DNA of 56,723 nucleotides from Verrucomicrobiia bacterium Tous-C4TDCM (GTDB lineage: Bacteria; Verrucomicrobiota; Verrucomicrobiia; Verrucomicrobiales; Akkermansiaceae), in contig NEUO01000004.1 of NCBI GenBank assembly GCA_002304315.1, positions 1 to 56,723 on the forward strand. The letters are read 5' to 3'. The notes beneath the pieces were generated by a model. The model was not told where the DNA came from. It searched no databases and worked only from the letters and a program-made list of their open reading frames with translations. This document shows, piece by piece, positions 1-9,319 of the stretch. The position numbers and the translations under genes were made by a program. Numbering within the stretch: the stretch's first letter is position 1; every line of letters starts with the position of its first letter.

Positions 1-44
1 GTGTATCCGCTGGCACCGACGATGGCTGTCTTGATCCGCTGCAT
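1..44 (-). CDS. argC: N-acetyl-gamma-glutamyl-phosphate reductase, 5' end only
   Basis: Only the first 14 codons lie in the window; the gene runs off the left edge. Read on the minus strand from the ATG at 44, the peptide is MQRIKTAIVGASGYT, the N-terminal dinucleotide-binding start typical of ArgC (AIVGASGYTG). ArgC carries out the NADPH-dependent reduction step of arginine biosynthesis. It is divergent from the tRNA-Pro gene. The identification rests on a short but characteristic motif, so it is good but not certain. Confidence 0.7.
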   Translation of the reverse strand, partial: MQRIKTAIVGASGY

Positions 45-128
45 GGGGAGGCGGACCTTGCATGATTTTCAGGGCTTGCCAATGGGGATTTGCCCTGTTT
101 GGCTGCCCACCCGTCGCCGAAAAGGAAA

Positions 129-202
129 CGGGCTGTAGCGCAGCCTGGTAGCGCACCTGCCTGGGGGGCAGGGGGTCGTGGGTTCGAATCCCGCCAGCCC
201 GA
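129..202 (+). tRNA. tRNA-Pro (anticodon GGG)
   Basis: A 74-nt cloverleaf. The acceptor stem CGGGCTG (129-135) pairs with CAGCCCG (195-201), with discriminator A at 202. The D-arm carries the AGCGCAGCCTGGTAGCGC pattern. The anticodon stem CCTGC/GCAGG encloses the loop CTGGGGG with anticodon GGG. The T-arm contains GGTTCGAATCC. CCA is not encoded. It lies beside a region of phage and restriction-type gene fragments, so it could be an old integration site, but I saw no second copy of its 3' end in the window. Confidence 0.97.
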
Positions 203-285
203 TCTCTTTTATAAGTTGTTGATTTATCGGTCGTTGTGCCGATTCCGGCAGGGGCGGGGCCGGGCGCTGTGCCTTAAACCGTGGC

Positions 286-693
286 CTAATCGCGAACTTC
301 GCCGCATTCCTCCGCGGCGGCTCCCCGGACCCGGGAAAAGTATTCCCCCAGCATGGGGTGGATGATTTCGATCTTGCCCTCTGGCCAAGCATCGAAGGCA
401 TGGACAACGAAAAGCTCGGCCCCTTCCTCGTCGCCATCCCGGAGGCATTCCACGGCGAAGGCTTGGAAGAAGAGTGATGCTGTCTCGCGATCTTCGCGCC
501 CACCATCGCACAAAAGAAACGCCGCCTCCGTTCCAACGTCCCACTTGTCCAAGGGAACACTCAAGGCAACCCTCAATCTCAGAGCCTCGGGGGACGCTTG
601 AGCGGCCGGCGGCATGGCGTCCAGCGTGTCCCATGCGTCTTGCCATGAGGAAAGCTCCGCGGGTCCGCCGGCGTCGGTGTTGGCTGGGTTCAT
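286..693 (-). CDS. TPR-like small protein
   Basis: A 135-aa protein starting at the ATG at 693, 14 bp downstream of the methyltransferase remnant. It has a helical pattern (AWDTLDAMPP, then EALRLRV, KWDVGTEAAFLLC, FFQAFAVECLRDGDEEGAELF) that resembles tetratricopeptide-type proteins common in Verrucomicrobiota. The frameshifted gene at 4324-4775 encodes a relative: ALVELESLPL, EALELRA and ARLLC occur at matching places. No catalytic motif or signal peptide is visible. Its function is unknown; the TPR assignment is by pattern only. Confidence 0.6.
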   Translation of the reverse strand: MNPANTDAGGPAELSSWQDAWDTLDAMPPAAQASPEALRLRVALSVPLDKWDVGTEAAFLLCDGGREDRETASLFFQAFAVECLRDGDEEGAELFVVHAFDAWPEGKIEIIHPMLGEYFSRVRGAAAEECGEVRD

Positions 694-707
694 CGGACTC
701 AAAGTGG

Positions 708-3062
708 TTAGAGCTTCCCGAGACCGCGGAGGGTTTCGAGGATTTCGGCGACTTGGCCGGCGCGTTTCGCGGACTTCTTGCCGAAGCGGGCGGCGATGGC
801 TTCGGGGTCGGGTCCGAGGGCGGGGACGAGCTTTTGAACCGCGGCGACCTGGGCCGCCAGACCGTCCGGCCATGCGAGCTTGTCGGGCAGGCTCGCGGAC
901 TTGGCGGCGGTGGTGCCGGCGCTGAGTTGGATCTCGTCTTGCTCTTCCGCCGGCAAGGCGACGGTGCCGGGTGCCTGGTAGTCGGGCCGGAGCCAGCGGA
1001 CGAGGCCGCGCTTCTCTTCCGCGGCCCGCTCGTGGTTGAGGGTGACGAGGCGGGAGAGGATCTCTTGTTCGAGGGACTCGCGGGATTCGGCGAGCATCTT
1101 GTCAAAGTCCGCGGCGGGATCGAGGTCGGGTTGAATGAGGGTGCCGCTTGCGCGGTCGTAGAGCGTGCATCCGTCGATTGCCACCGCCTTCCATGCCGCC
1201 CCGAGGTCGGGCCAGCCGTAGGCTTCGAAAACGGCCAAGTCGAGATCGTCGTGAATCTGCTTGAGGATCGAGACGAGGCCCTTGTCGTGAATCGCCTTTT
1301 CCTTCGCATTCAGCGGACGGCCGGCGCGGACGGCTTCGAGGACGTTGTAAAGGCCCGTCAAGGTGAGGTCCGGGTGAAGCTCTTGCTGCCGCTTCCGGTG
1401 CGCGTCGAGCCGCTCGCCCAAGTCGCGGATTCGCTGCTTCAAGGGGCCTTCTGCGAGGGCGGGGAAAGGGAAGGGCGCGAAGCAACGCGTGTTGTTGTAG
1501 CGCGGGTCATTTCCCACTCCTAGGCGTCCCCCAGCGGCGAGAGCCCAAACGACATGAGGTGAAGACGAGAGAATTCCTAAAATTGAACCGTCGTCCGAAG
1601 CGATTGCATTGAGGGCTTGGTCCGGAAGAGTGACGGTTGGGATGAAGATGAAGAAGCGGTGTTTCGCAGTCACCGGGGTAGCCACAAAGCGGGAGAGTCC
1701 AGAGAGTTGCCTTCGGAGCGAGGGTTGCGGCTCGCCTAGAATCCACCAATTTTCGCGGTAGGAATCGCGGCTGTTTTGATCTCGAAGGGGTTTAACCGTC
1801 GTCAGGAGATGCTGATACAAGGCCGGCTTTCGGCTTCTCACTTCGGCTTCGCTCCAACCGAAGAAATCAATAACTGAAACCTCGCGGGGGCGGTTCGTGA
1901 CATCCTTCCCATTCAAATAGGGCCGGACCACTTGAGGCACTTCGCTATCGCTCGCGGTGAAGTGTCTCGCTTCGTCCGGCTTCAGAACAAACCCCTCGCC
2001 GATGGTCTGGACGCCACGCGAAACTAGATCGTCGTTGGCGCGGAGGGGTTGGCAGGATGAAACGTCCGCCCCGATTTTGAAGTCTGCCGCAAGGGTGCCC
2101 GTGCTACGCACAACAATCACGTCGTTCTCTCCGTCTTCCCTCGCTTGCTCATACACAACCTTTTCGAGAGTTCCTTCTCCCTTCCCATGTGCGGCAACCG
2201 TCATTGCAATTCTGACATCGGCACCGTCCGCAGAATCAACCCAAGGGTGATCGGGGATGGCGTAACCGAGGTGAAGCGGCTTCTTCTCGTCGGCAAGAAA
2301 GGGCTCAATGACGCGGCGGTTGAAGATCTGGTGAATCGAGTTCGTCGTGATGAAGCCGAAGCGCTTGGCCGTTCTGTCACGGACGAGTTCAGCCGCTTTT
2401 CCCCACCAATACATCACGAAGTCCGAGGACTCGGGAACGTCACCCTTCCACGCCTTCCGCAGTGTCTCGACGTAGCCATTTCCAAGCGCTTCCCGCATGG
2501 CGGCGGCACCAATGAAAGGCGGATTTCCCACGATGACATCGGCGGCCGGCCATTCGGCGCGGCGGGGGTTGGTGTAGTCGAAAACGACTTTCCGGGCGCT
2601 GTCGTCGGGGACTTCGTTTCCCGTGATCGGATGCGGCTTGGTCGTGATGCCGTCCCAAATCGTGACGACTTCGCCGGTGTCCGGGTCTTTCCGCGGGATG
2701 GCTTCATCGTAGGCGAGGACGGCGTCTTGTTGAACGATCGAGGGCGTTTTCGGGAGAAGCGGGCGCTCGTTGGTGTCCGCCTTGCCGGTGGTCTTGCGTT
2801 GCCACTGGAAGAAGCCGATCCACAGGACGAGCTGGGCAATCGCGACGGCGCGGCGGTTGAGTTCCAGTCCGAGGAACTGCCGCGGGCCGATCTTGAAGGA
2901 CGCCATTTCAAAGCCGGCATCGCCCCCGAGTTCCTCGAAGGCTTCGAGCACTTCCGCTTCGAGCCGCTTCATGAGTTCGAGCGAGACGTAAAGGAAGTTC
3001 CCCGAGCCGCAGGCGGGATCGAGGACTTTCAAGGTGCAAAGCTTTCGGTAAATTTGTTGTCG
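708..3062 (-). pseudogene. 5'-truncated DNA methyltransferase (type IIG / MmeI-like)
   Basis: An open frame of about 785 codons without a proper start. It opens directly after the in-frame TGA of the terminase fragment at 3063 and enters the SAM-binding motif almost at once (KVLDPACGSGNFLY, motif I). The amino-methyltransferase motif IV NPPF follows at about residue 170. The middle and C-terminal parts resemble the target-recognition and helical regions of large class I DNA methyltransferases of type IIG restriction-modification systems. Those proteins carry several hundred residues before motif I (often a nuclease and linker domain), which are missing here. The first possible start is a TTG at 3032, so a working product is unlikely. 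The 5' part appears to have been replaced by phage-type sequence. Confidence 0.8.
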
Positions 3063-3539
3063 TCATGCCGCTTCCTCAACGTCGATCACCGGCGGATTGG
3101 CGGATCCCAGCGCGTCGATTGCCGCACGGTGCTGGAATGCCAGTGCCTGAAGCTCGGCAACCGTGTAGTCGGTGAGTGCCTTGCCCTCGTCGCCGGGATT
3201 ACGAGCCAGAAGCCGCCGGTTCTCAAGTCCGTGCCCGGCGCTCTCCAGGACGAAGCGGGCCGCTTGGACTCTTGCGGCGGCGGGCGCTGTCTCGTCGTCG
3301 AGGATGCCCTCTAGCGTCCTGATGGCCTTGTCTGCCAGCGGCCCCGCAAGGCGGGCCTCGCGATGCTCATAGGCCGCCTTCTGAATTTCCGGGTGACGCA
3401 TGAGCCGGCCGGCAGTGACAGACAGCGCGTTGGGGCTCCCGTGAGCGTATCCCGCAGCGCGGGCCGCGTCGCTTTGCGTCATGCCGCCTGCGATATTCTT
3501 CGCAAAGCGGGCCTGCTTGTCTGTGAGACGATCAGCAAG
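3063..3539 (-). pseudogene. Phage terminase small subunit-like fragment
   Basis: The frame reads LTDKQARFAKNIAGGMTQ followed by AARAAGYA, the helix-turn-helix opening of phage terminase small subunits (Terminase_2 type). A basic and acidic helical part follows (DKAIRTLEGILDDE). Translation can be followed upstream to 3680, but residues before about 3539 come from a different gene read out of frame (the AAA+ fragment), so the native start seems to be lost. It shares its reading frame with the methyltransferase remnant, separated only by its own TGA. This suggests a phage-derived piece spliced between two unrelated genes. If translated at all it would start at an internal codon such as the ATG of MTQSD. 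Confidence 0.6.
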
Positions 3540-3734
3540 CCCTTGGGAGCAGGGAGGCCATAGGCTTTGGCGGATGCGGAGAAGGCACCGCCGCGGCGCT
3601 GGAGCCACTCCTTGAGCTGGCCGAGGCCGCCGATGTCGTCGAGGGACGTCGAGGGACGTCGTGGCTTCGACGACTTCCACCAGGCCGTTGCGTTTGAGCG
3701 TGGCTGCTAGGAATTTGCTTTTGACGGGAGGTCC
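3535..3734 (-). pseudogene. AAA+ ATPase fragment (Ycf46-like)
   Basis: On the minus strand after a TAG at 3735-3737 the frame reads KSKFLAATLKRNGLVEVVEA, then TTSLD. After a frame change caused by the 10-bp duplication at 3641-3660 it continues DDIGGLGQLKEWLQRR, then a stretch ending GLPAPKGLLI. This is the segment just before the Walker A loop in Ycf46-type AAA+ ATPases. The Walker A, Walker B and the rest of the ATPase are absent; the sequence runs directly into the terminase fragment. It is a remnant of about 65 codons, not a functional gene. Confidence 0.6.
3641..3660. repeat. 10-bp perfect tandem duplication
   Basis: The unit gagggacgtc occurs twice in a row. Removing one copy restores the frame of the AAA+ fragment (TTSLD-DIGGLG), so the duplication is a frameshifting slippage event inside that remnant. 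Confidence 0.9.
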
Positions 3735-3766
3735 CTAAAACAGCCGTTGGGGGAGTCTTCGCTGCG

Positions 3767-4138
3767 CTACGCCTGCCCAAGCCGGACCGGAGGACGGGGA
3801 AAAGGGGGTTGGTCAAGCCACAGTTTGACATCATCGTCATCCGCCATGGCGGGGACGGTGGCCTTGGTCACGCGGTGGCTGGCGATGAAGCGGCGCGCTT
3901 CGGGGGCGGTGGCGGGGCTGAAAAGTCCCGCATGGAACCAGGGTTTGGAGTCTTCAAGAGGTCCGCGCAGGGCACACATCCTGCGGGCTGCCATGCAAGC
4001 CGACTGAAGGCGGGGATCGCCATGGCTGGCGAGATACTCCAGCCAGGCGTCGGCATGGTCGTTGAGATGCCCTTGCACGAGCCATGAGCGGTTGACGCGT
4101 TTCACCCGATCGAGAGTCGGCAGTGAAGAATGGTGCAT
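3767..4138 (-). CDS. Hypothetical protein
   Basis: A 123-aa protein starting at the ATG at 4138 (MHHSSLPTLDRVKRV). Codon use matches the high-GC third position of its neighbours. Recognisable runs are WLVQGHLNDHADAWLEYL, RRMCALRGPLEDSKPWF and EARRFIASHRVTKATV. It is soluble and mixed in charge, without signal peptide or membrane segment. It lies upstream of the AAA+ remnant on the same strand and divergent from the frameshifted TPR-like gene. I do not recognise the family. The long upstream extension of this frame is not convincing, so the start is chosen at the ATG after which composition becomes protein-like. Confidence 0.45.
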   Translation of the reverse strand: MHHSSLPTLDRVKRVNRSWLVQGHLNDHADAWLEYLASHGDPRLQSACMAARRMCALRGPLEDSKPWFHAGLFSPATAPEARRFIASHRVTKATVPAMADDDDVKLWLDQPPFPRPPVRLGQA

Positions 4139-4323
4139 CGTTTGGGTTGGAAGTCGGAGGGAACGGGAGCTTCGGGGAAATCGCAAATACAGATAATCGC
4201 TGGGTTGGAAGAGAGCCTGGGTCGCGGGGCTGAGAGCAGGCAATGGATCGGTTTTTCGGCCAGCACAAGGATTGCATCCGGCCGGGAATTCCGTAGGCTG
4301 CTGCCGAAGGTCGTGTCCAAAAC

Positions 4324-4775
4324 AATGCAAGCCGCCACCGGATGGCTCGAACTCGGGATTGTCGACGAGGCATTGGTAGAGCTTGAATCGCTGCCGTTGG
4401 ACATGCGGAAGCAGCGTGAGGCCCTCGAATTGAGGGCTCGCCGCGCAGATGGTCATCCAGTCCTCGAATTCCGCCTCGGACACGGCACGCTTGCTGTGCC
4501 TTAAAGCGGCGGATGAACTGGTGTTCTTCCTGCGGGCCGCGTTTTGCCTGTATGAAACCGGGGACACGCTTGCTGCCTGCAACTGGCTCCTGCGCGGACC
4601 CAAGACGCTTTTTGACATGACCACTTTCCACTACGATCTCGCCTGTCATCTGTGGACTTTGGGAGAAAGCAAGCGGGCGCGCAGCCATCTGAAACAGGCG
4701 ATCACAATGGATGAGTCATTCCTCGAAGCCGCACGCGATGACCGCGATCTCGCCGGTATCGGGCCATTGCATTGA
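4324..4775 (+). pseudogene. TPR-like protein, frameshifted
   Basis: Two overlapping frames together make one protein. The first starts at the ATG at 4324 (MQAATGWLELGIVDEALVEL) and ends EALELRAR. The second continues from about 4440 with QMVIQSSNSASDTARLLC, then RAAFCLYETGDTLAACNWLL, FHYDLACHLWTLGESKRARS and a final TPR helix pair. The FHYDLACHLWTLG segment is the classic TPR pattern. The frame changes near 4440, in a GC-rich stretch without a long homopolymer. The first frame otherwise ends at 4504. It is a relative of the intact gene at 286-693. Either a genuine lesion or a sequence error. Confidence 0.65.
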
Positions 4776-4919
4776 TGGATTGTTAACGATCAGTCATCGG
4801 ATCCGGCCAGCCATCCGAGTCACACTCCAACCGGTGGCCGAGTCAAAGGGCAGGGACCGTCTCTCCGCGCGGTCTGCGGGAATGAACCGCGAAGGCGTGG
4901 CCGATGGGTTTCCACTCCA

Positions 4920-6263
4920 TCACTGGGTCTTCTTGTAATCTTCCTTGCGGATGCTTTTTTTCACGGATTCCTGCCAACTCGCCAACGCGACTTTCATCCG
5001 CTGGGTGACTTCCGGTTGGTCAGCCGCGAGATTGGTGGTCTCTCCAGCATCCGCCACCAGATCATACAGCTCGTATTTGTCCTCCGACAATTTGTGGAGT
5101 TTGTAGCGGTTCTCCATCCACACCGCCGGGCCGCCCTGCACACCGTTGTTTCCCGGGTGCCAGAATCCGATGGGTGCTGGTCGTTCCTTCATCCGCCCAT
5201 CCAGCAGAGGCAGGATGCTAATGCCATCGAGAGGCAGGTTCTGATCAGGAACTTTGATGTCCAGCAGATTTACGATAGTTGGATAGATATCACTGGTGCA
5301 AACCGGAACATCGATGACAACCGGTTTGGAAATGCGCGCCGGCCATTCGATGATGCCTGGCACGCGGATGCCGCCTTCCCACAACTGGCCTTTGCAGCCC
5401 CGCAGGCCGCGATTCGAGCCGTTGGTGTAAGGCGCAGCCTTGTCATCGATCCATGCGCCATTGTCGCTGTTGAACCATAGCAGGGTGTTGTCTGCAATGC
5501 CCAGCTTGCGCAGGCCTTGGCGCAGGGCAGCCATGCTGCGATCGACGCCGATGAGTTCCGCATAATAGGCTGAACCCCCGGCCGCCTTGAGATCTTCAGC
5601 CGTTGGTTTGAGCGGGACATGCGGGCTGCCAAACCAAATGACCGACAGGAAGGGCACATTCCTTTTGGCATTCTTCTCGATGAAGGTCAGAGCTTCAGCG
5701 ACGATGGCGTCCGAGCCATCGCCTGGAACGGTTACCAACTCGCCCTTGCGACTGAATGTCCAGTCGGTGTCAAACCAGTTGGATACCGAGAACCATTCAT
5801 CAAAACCGAAATGGCCGGGATGCAGCGGATCGCTGAGCAGCAGCGGCCGGCCCTTGCCGGACGCGCCTCCGCTCAGATGCCATTTTCCGAAATGGCCAGT
5901 GGCATAGCCAGCCTTTTTCACCGCTTGTGCAATGGTCATCTCCTCAATGCGCAGGGGCATGCCCGGCCAATAAACTTCGCTCCGATAGGGATGGCGGCCG
6001 GTCATCACGCTGGCCCGGGTGGGGGAACAACTCGGATGCGCGGAATAGAAGCGGTTGAAGCGCATGCCCGCTGCCGCCATCGCATCCAGCGCGGGAGTTT
6101 GGATCTGCCGCAGGCCGTTGTAGCTGACATCACCCGATCCCTGATCATCGGTCATGCACAGGATGATGTTCGGCTTGCCGGTGGCAGTGGTGGCGGCGGG
6201 GACATCGGCGGCATGGAGGGGCGCGAGCAACAGCATGCCAATAGCTAACAAGTGGTGATTCAT
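4920..6263 (-). CDS. Secreted arylsulfatase-type sulfatase
   Basis: A 447-aa protein with an N-terminal signal peptide (MNHHLLAIGMLLLAPLHA). The sulfatase signature CSPTR, with the formylglycine precursor Cys at residue 79, is followed by ASVMTGRHPYRSEVYW. Metal ligands are suggested by MTDDQGSGD (residues 38-46), KWHLSGG and NSDNGAW. These fit the type I, Cys-type sulfatases that hydrolyse sulfate esters of polysaccharides and need an anaerobic or FGE-type maturase; no maturase is in this window. It is the last gene of the minus-strand run 12376-4920, preceded by a transglutaminase-like gene and two SASA esterases, which suggests work on sulfated, acetylated glycans in the periplasm or outside. 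Confidence 0.93.
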   Translation of the reverse strand: MNHHLLAIGMLLLAPLHAADVPAATTATGKPNIILCMTDDQGSGDVSYNGLRQIQTPALDAMAAAGMRFNRFYSAHPSCSPTRASVMTGRHPYRSEVYWPGMPLRIEEMTIAQAVKKAGYATGHFGKWHLSGGASGKGRPLLLSDPLHPGHFGFDEWFSVSNWFDTDWTFSRKGELVTVPGDGSDAIVAEALTFIEKNAKRNVPFLSVIWFGSPHVPLKPTAEDLKAAGGSAYYAELIGVDRSMAALRQGLRKLGIADNTLLWFNSDNGAWIDDKAAPYTNGSNRGLRGCKGQLWEGGIRVPGIIEWPARISKPVVIDVPVCTSDIYPTIVNLLDIKVPDQNLPLDGISILPLLDGRMKERPAPIGFWHPGNNGVQGGPAVWMENRYKLHKLSEDKYELYDLVADAGETTNLAADQPEVTQRMKVALASWQESVKKSIRKEDYKKTQ

Positions 6264-6300
6264 AAAAATGCGGGTAAGCGGTCGGTCCAAGTGACTTTCC

Positions 6301-8097
6301 TCAGTTGGCCTTGGCCTTGAGTTGGAAATTCTTGAGTGCGATGCCGCGTTTGTGATGTTCGGCATCCACACTCACCGGGGTCTGGATGCGCAAGGTTTGC
6401 TTGCCCTTGGCGAGCGTCAACTCCACCGGCTTGGTTTGCTGCCAGACTCCGAACGCCGGGGCGATGAGCACGGTGGCGAGCAGATTGTCCCCGGAGCAGA
6501 CCTCAAGCAACTGATCCTCGTTGATGCAGGCGGCCTGCATGACGATCTGATAGACCCCCGCAGCGGGGACGTCGAGTGTGTAGTCGGCCCATTGCTCCTT
6601 CATCTGCTGCTGGAAATACACCTGTTTGCCGCCGCCGAACGAATCATGCACCAGGACATTGGGAACCTGTCCGCCCCACGAAATCTTGCCGCCGGTTTTC
6701 GCGAAGCTGGCGGCATCGACCTGAATCCCACCGGACAACGCCTTGCCTGCCGGTGCCAACCTGCTGGGTGATGCGGCCGATGCCGAAAGTCTTGATAGCC
6801 CGCCCTTGGATGCCGCCTTGCCGCCGGGATCCGCTTCGGCCTCTTCCGGCTTCAGTGATGCCGTTAGATCCGTCTTGGAGGTGGTGATGGAATCGTTGAT
6901 CTTGCGGGCGAAGCCCATGATGGCTTCCGCTTTGCCGGCTTCGGTGAGTGCGCTGGCAAACCACCGCAGGTGCTCGACCTGGGAGAATTTCGCCGCATCT
7001 GTGCGCTTCTCGATTCCCTCCAAGAAGGCCGGTCCTTTCAGGGACTCGCCCTTCGTGGCCTCCACCGTGGACTTATCCCAGCCAGCACCATAACCGACCT
7101 TCCAAGCACTGCCGGGCTGCGGTTCGGTCATCGGATTGGCCGCTTTGTAGGCCACACAAGCATGCCCGGGCTGGCCCACGCCGATGGCCGGAATGCCGAA
7201 CGCATGGCAGACCATCACCGACCACGACGAGCGGGGACCGCACTTGCCGCCGCCGGCCAGCACATTCTTGAAATTCTGGTAGCCGCCATTCGGATAGAAT
7301 TGAGGCGGTGCGCCCCGCCGCCAGACCAGGCTGGTCGAGTTCACCACCAATTCATCGGCCCGCAGGTCCGGTCGGAAGTTGTTGATCATTTCCCGTGCCC
7401 AGGTCAAATCGGCGTCGGTGGAGCCGGAGCACAGAATCTTGCTGTATTCCCACACGGTCAGATGGTCGAAACTGGGGAACAGCTCTTGGTTTTCATGTGC
7501 GGTTTTGTAATAGTGGTAGCGCACCAGCGGATCTGCGGGTGTGGCCGCACCGCCCGCACCAATGTTGACCGAGCCGGGCGGCAGGATTGAGATGGCGATG
7601 GCCATCTTCTGATAGATACCGTCCTTCGCTTCGGGGTCGGCCGATTGGATTTTTTGCCAAATGTCCAGCGATGCGGGGTTGAGCGTCCATTTGTTTTCCT
7701 CACGTTTTGCGAGGCTGATTGGCACTGATCCTTCCAGATACAGATCCATGGCCGGGGCGTTTCTCAGCAGCGCTTTGAGGAACGTTTGGTTGGCCGGACT
7801 GGCTTTGGCAAAAGCCCCCAGTTGATCCGCGCCGGTCTTGGTAATGAGCTGGTGCTGGTCAAGAACCATGTGAAACGCCGGGGTATTGAGCAGGGCGGTC
7901 AGTGAGGCTTCATCCGGTTTGGCGGGGGACTTTTGGTTGAGCCAGGGGCTGATCTTGCTCAGGTATCCGGCGAAATCGCCGGAACTGATGGCAGCATCCA
8001 GTACCTGAGCATTCGGCTCCCAGGCGTGGAGCGGGGTGGCAAATACACCGAGTAATGCGGCGACACGCAGTGGATTGAAAGCAGTGGATGTTATCAT
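6301..8097 (-). CDS. Exported transglutaminase-like protein with C-terminal carbohydrate-binding-like domain
   Basis: A 598-aa protein starting at the ATG at 8097, with a hydrophobic signal segment ending at PLHAWEP. The central part has the Cys-His arrangement of transglutaminase-like proteins: AGGGKCGPRSSW (Cys 286) followed by GIPAIGVGQPGHACVAY (His 312). Residues about 470-598 look like a beta-rich ligand-binding domain of the CBM6/35 or YDG type (ADYTLDVPAAGVYQIVM, LTLAKGKQTLRIQT). Between them lies a low-complexity Ala/Ser/Gly linker. It sits 37 bp upstream of the sulfatase and 37 bp downstream of the SASA esterase. The transglutaminase assignment is by motif; substrate unknown. Confidence 0.7.
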   Translation of the reverse strand: MITSTAFNPLRVAALLGVFATPLHAWEPNAQVLDAAISSGDFAGYLSKISPWLNQKSPAKPDEASLTALLNTPAFHMVLDQHQLITKTGADQLGAFAKASPANQTFLKALLRNAPAMDLYLEGSVPISLAKREENKWTLNPASLDIWQKIQSADPEAKDGIYQKMAIAISILPPGSVNIGAGGAATPADPLVRYHYYKTAHENQELFPSFDHLTVWEYSKILCSGSTDADLTWAREMINNFRPDLRADELVVNSTSLVWRRGAPPQFYPNGGYQNFKNVLAGGGKCGPRSSWSVMVCHAFGIPAIGVGQPGHACVAYKAANPMTEPQPGSAWKVGYGAGWDKSTVEATKGESLKGPAFLEGIEKRTDAAKFSQVEHLRWFASALTEAGKAEAIMGFARKINDSITTSKTDLTASLKPEEAEADPGGKAASKGGLSRLSASAASPSRLAPAGKALSGGIQVDAASFAKTGGKISWGGQVPNVLVHDSFGGGKQVYFQQQMKEQWADYTLDVPAAGVYQIVMQAACINEDQLLEVCSGDNLLATVLIAPAFGVWQQTKPVELTLAKGKQTLRIQTPVSVDAEHHKRGIALKNFQLKAKAN

Positions 8098-8134
8098 GGG
8101 AAGTATGGAACTTGTAGGACTAATGCACAGCGCC

Positions 8135-9235
8135 TCATTTGCCTGCGGCATTCGGCGGGCTGAAAGCGTTGAGTTCGGGCGGTAGCGCCTTAGCTCCCTG
8201 ACCCGTCAGCTCCAGCATGGTGTCGGCAAAGGCTTTGCCTAACAGAATGAAAAACCGACCTTCACCGTAGTAGTGGTAACCTTTGTTGGACGTGGCACGC
8301 GCCATCATCGCTTTCTCTTCTGCGGTCATCGGGTCTTCCTTCAGGTCGCGGTCTTTGTTGAGCCAGCCTGCGGTCTGCAGCGCCACCACATCCGGGTGCA
8401 GCAGCGGCGCGCTTTCGATCGCCCGCACATTGCCTTTGAACTCCGGCAACGTGTTCATCGAACGCATGTTGTTGCGGATGTCCCCTTGTTTGCCCGTTTC
8501 ATTGAGCATGCCGTTGACGCCCATGACGCCGACAACCACCTTCATCTCCGGGGCTTTGAAATCCTTGCGCAGGTCCTTGATCAGGCAGGTTAGGTTGGTC
8601 CCATACTCGGCCACCGGCTTGCCGCCTTCGATCATGTCGTTGAAGCCCTGGAACCAGACGAAGCCCGCGATTTCGTAACCGTCTTTTTCGTTGTAGGCGG
8701 GGAAATGCTGCTTAAGATTGGCCAACGTTTCATGGACATTCTGCACCATGCCGCGATATTGCACACCGACATCTTCAGGCTTTTTGCCTTCAGGAATCCC
8801 GGCACTCGGCGGGCGCCAGTTCTGATACAAACTCGTTCCACCAGGTCCGTATTTGAGAAGCAAAACCTGCTCATCCAGCGCCTGACCCATGTAATAACCA
8901 AAGGCATACTCCGGCCCGATGCAATTGCCGGGCTTGCTGTAGTCTTTGCCGCCGCCGCCCAAGCCGATCTGAAGGTTGTGGTAACCCCTGTAGGCCACCC
9001 AGACGTCATCGCGGGTGACGAAATTCTTGCCATCAGGCTTGAAGATCTTGAGCAAGGCAGCCTTCGCCGGATCCTTGTCCTCGCCGAGGAAGTCGATGGT
9101 GCGGATGTCCGCCTGGCCATCCATGTTCGACTGTCCGGCCAGGATGAAGACCTTCACCGGCTTGGCTTGGGCGGCAGAGGCAGCCAGTAACAGTGAGGCA
9201 CCGAGGAGCGTGTGGAAGTTGCAGATGGATGTCAT
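8135..9235 (-). CDS. SASA-domain carbohydrate acetylesterase, exported
   Basis: A 366-aa protein starting at the ATG at 9235, with a signal peptide ending AASAAQA. The SASA (sialate O-acetylesterase / plant DUF303-like) signature FILAGQSNMDGQ gives nucleophile Ser 36. Downstream are GPEYAFGYYM, LLLKYGPGGTSLYQNW and GFVWFQGFND (block III, where family members have QGE or QGF). Such enzymes remove acetyl groups from glycans. Its neighbours are a second SASA protein and a sulfatase, consistent with removing substituents from an algal or host polysaccharide. The block III residue differs from the frequent WHQGE form, seen intact in the neighbour. Confidence 0.88.
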   Translation of the reverse strand: MTSICNFHTLLGASLLLAASAAQAKPVKVFILAGQSNMDGQADIRTIDFLGEDKDPAKAALLKIFKPDGKNFVTRDDVWVAYRGYHNLQIGLGGGGKDYSKPGNCIGPEYAFGYYMGQALDEQVLLLKYGPGGTSLYQNWRPPSAGIPEGKKPEDVGVQYRGMVQNVHETLANLKQHFPAYNEKDGYEIAGFVWFQGFNDMIEGGKPVAEYGTNLTCLIKDLRKDFKAPEMKVVVGVMGVNGMLNETGKQGDIRNNMRSMNTLPEFKGNVRAIESAPLLHPDVVALQTAGWLNKDRDLKEDPMTAEEKAMMARATSNKGYHYYGEGRFFILLGKAFADTMLELTGQGAKALPPELNAFSPPNAAGK

Positions 9236-9319
9236 AGTTTTGTGGTAATGTTTTGTAGTGCTGTGTCTATTGCTCCTGGTGATGATTTGATGGAAACTTT
9301 CGTAATTTCGCGCCAAAAG

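Noticed and set aside
129-202. Integrative element bounded by tRNA-Pro
   Set aside because: Fragments of phage and restriction genes lie nearby, but I could not find a repeated tRNA 3' end or an integrase next to it; the recombinase at 15.9 kb is not demonstrably linked.
69-560. Minus-strand open frame with GLAGFEPTTPCPPGRCATR
   Set aside because: This peptide is the well-known antisense translation of a tRNA gene (tRNA-Pro at 129-202); not a protein.
224-1309. Long Arg/Ser/Pro-rich frame on the minus strand
   Set aside because: Shadow of the methyltransferase and the TPR-like gene; composition is typical of off-frame reading in GC-rich DNA.
474-1523. 349-codon plus-strand frame
   Set aside because: Antisense to the methyltransferase remnant, which has clear SAM and NPPF motifs in its own frame.
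2145-3314. 389-codon plus-strand frame across the methyltransferase and terminase fragments
   Set aside because: No recognisable domain; antisense to sequence with diagnostic motifs.
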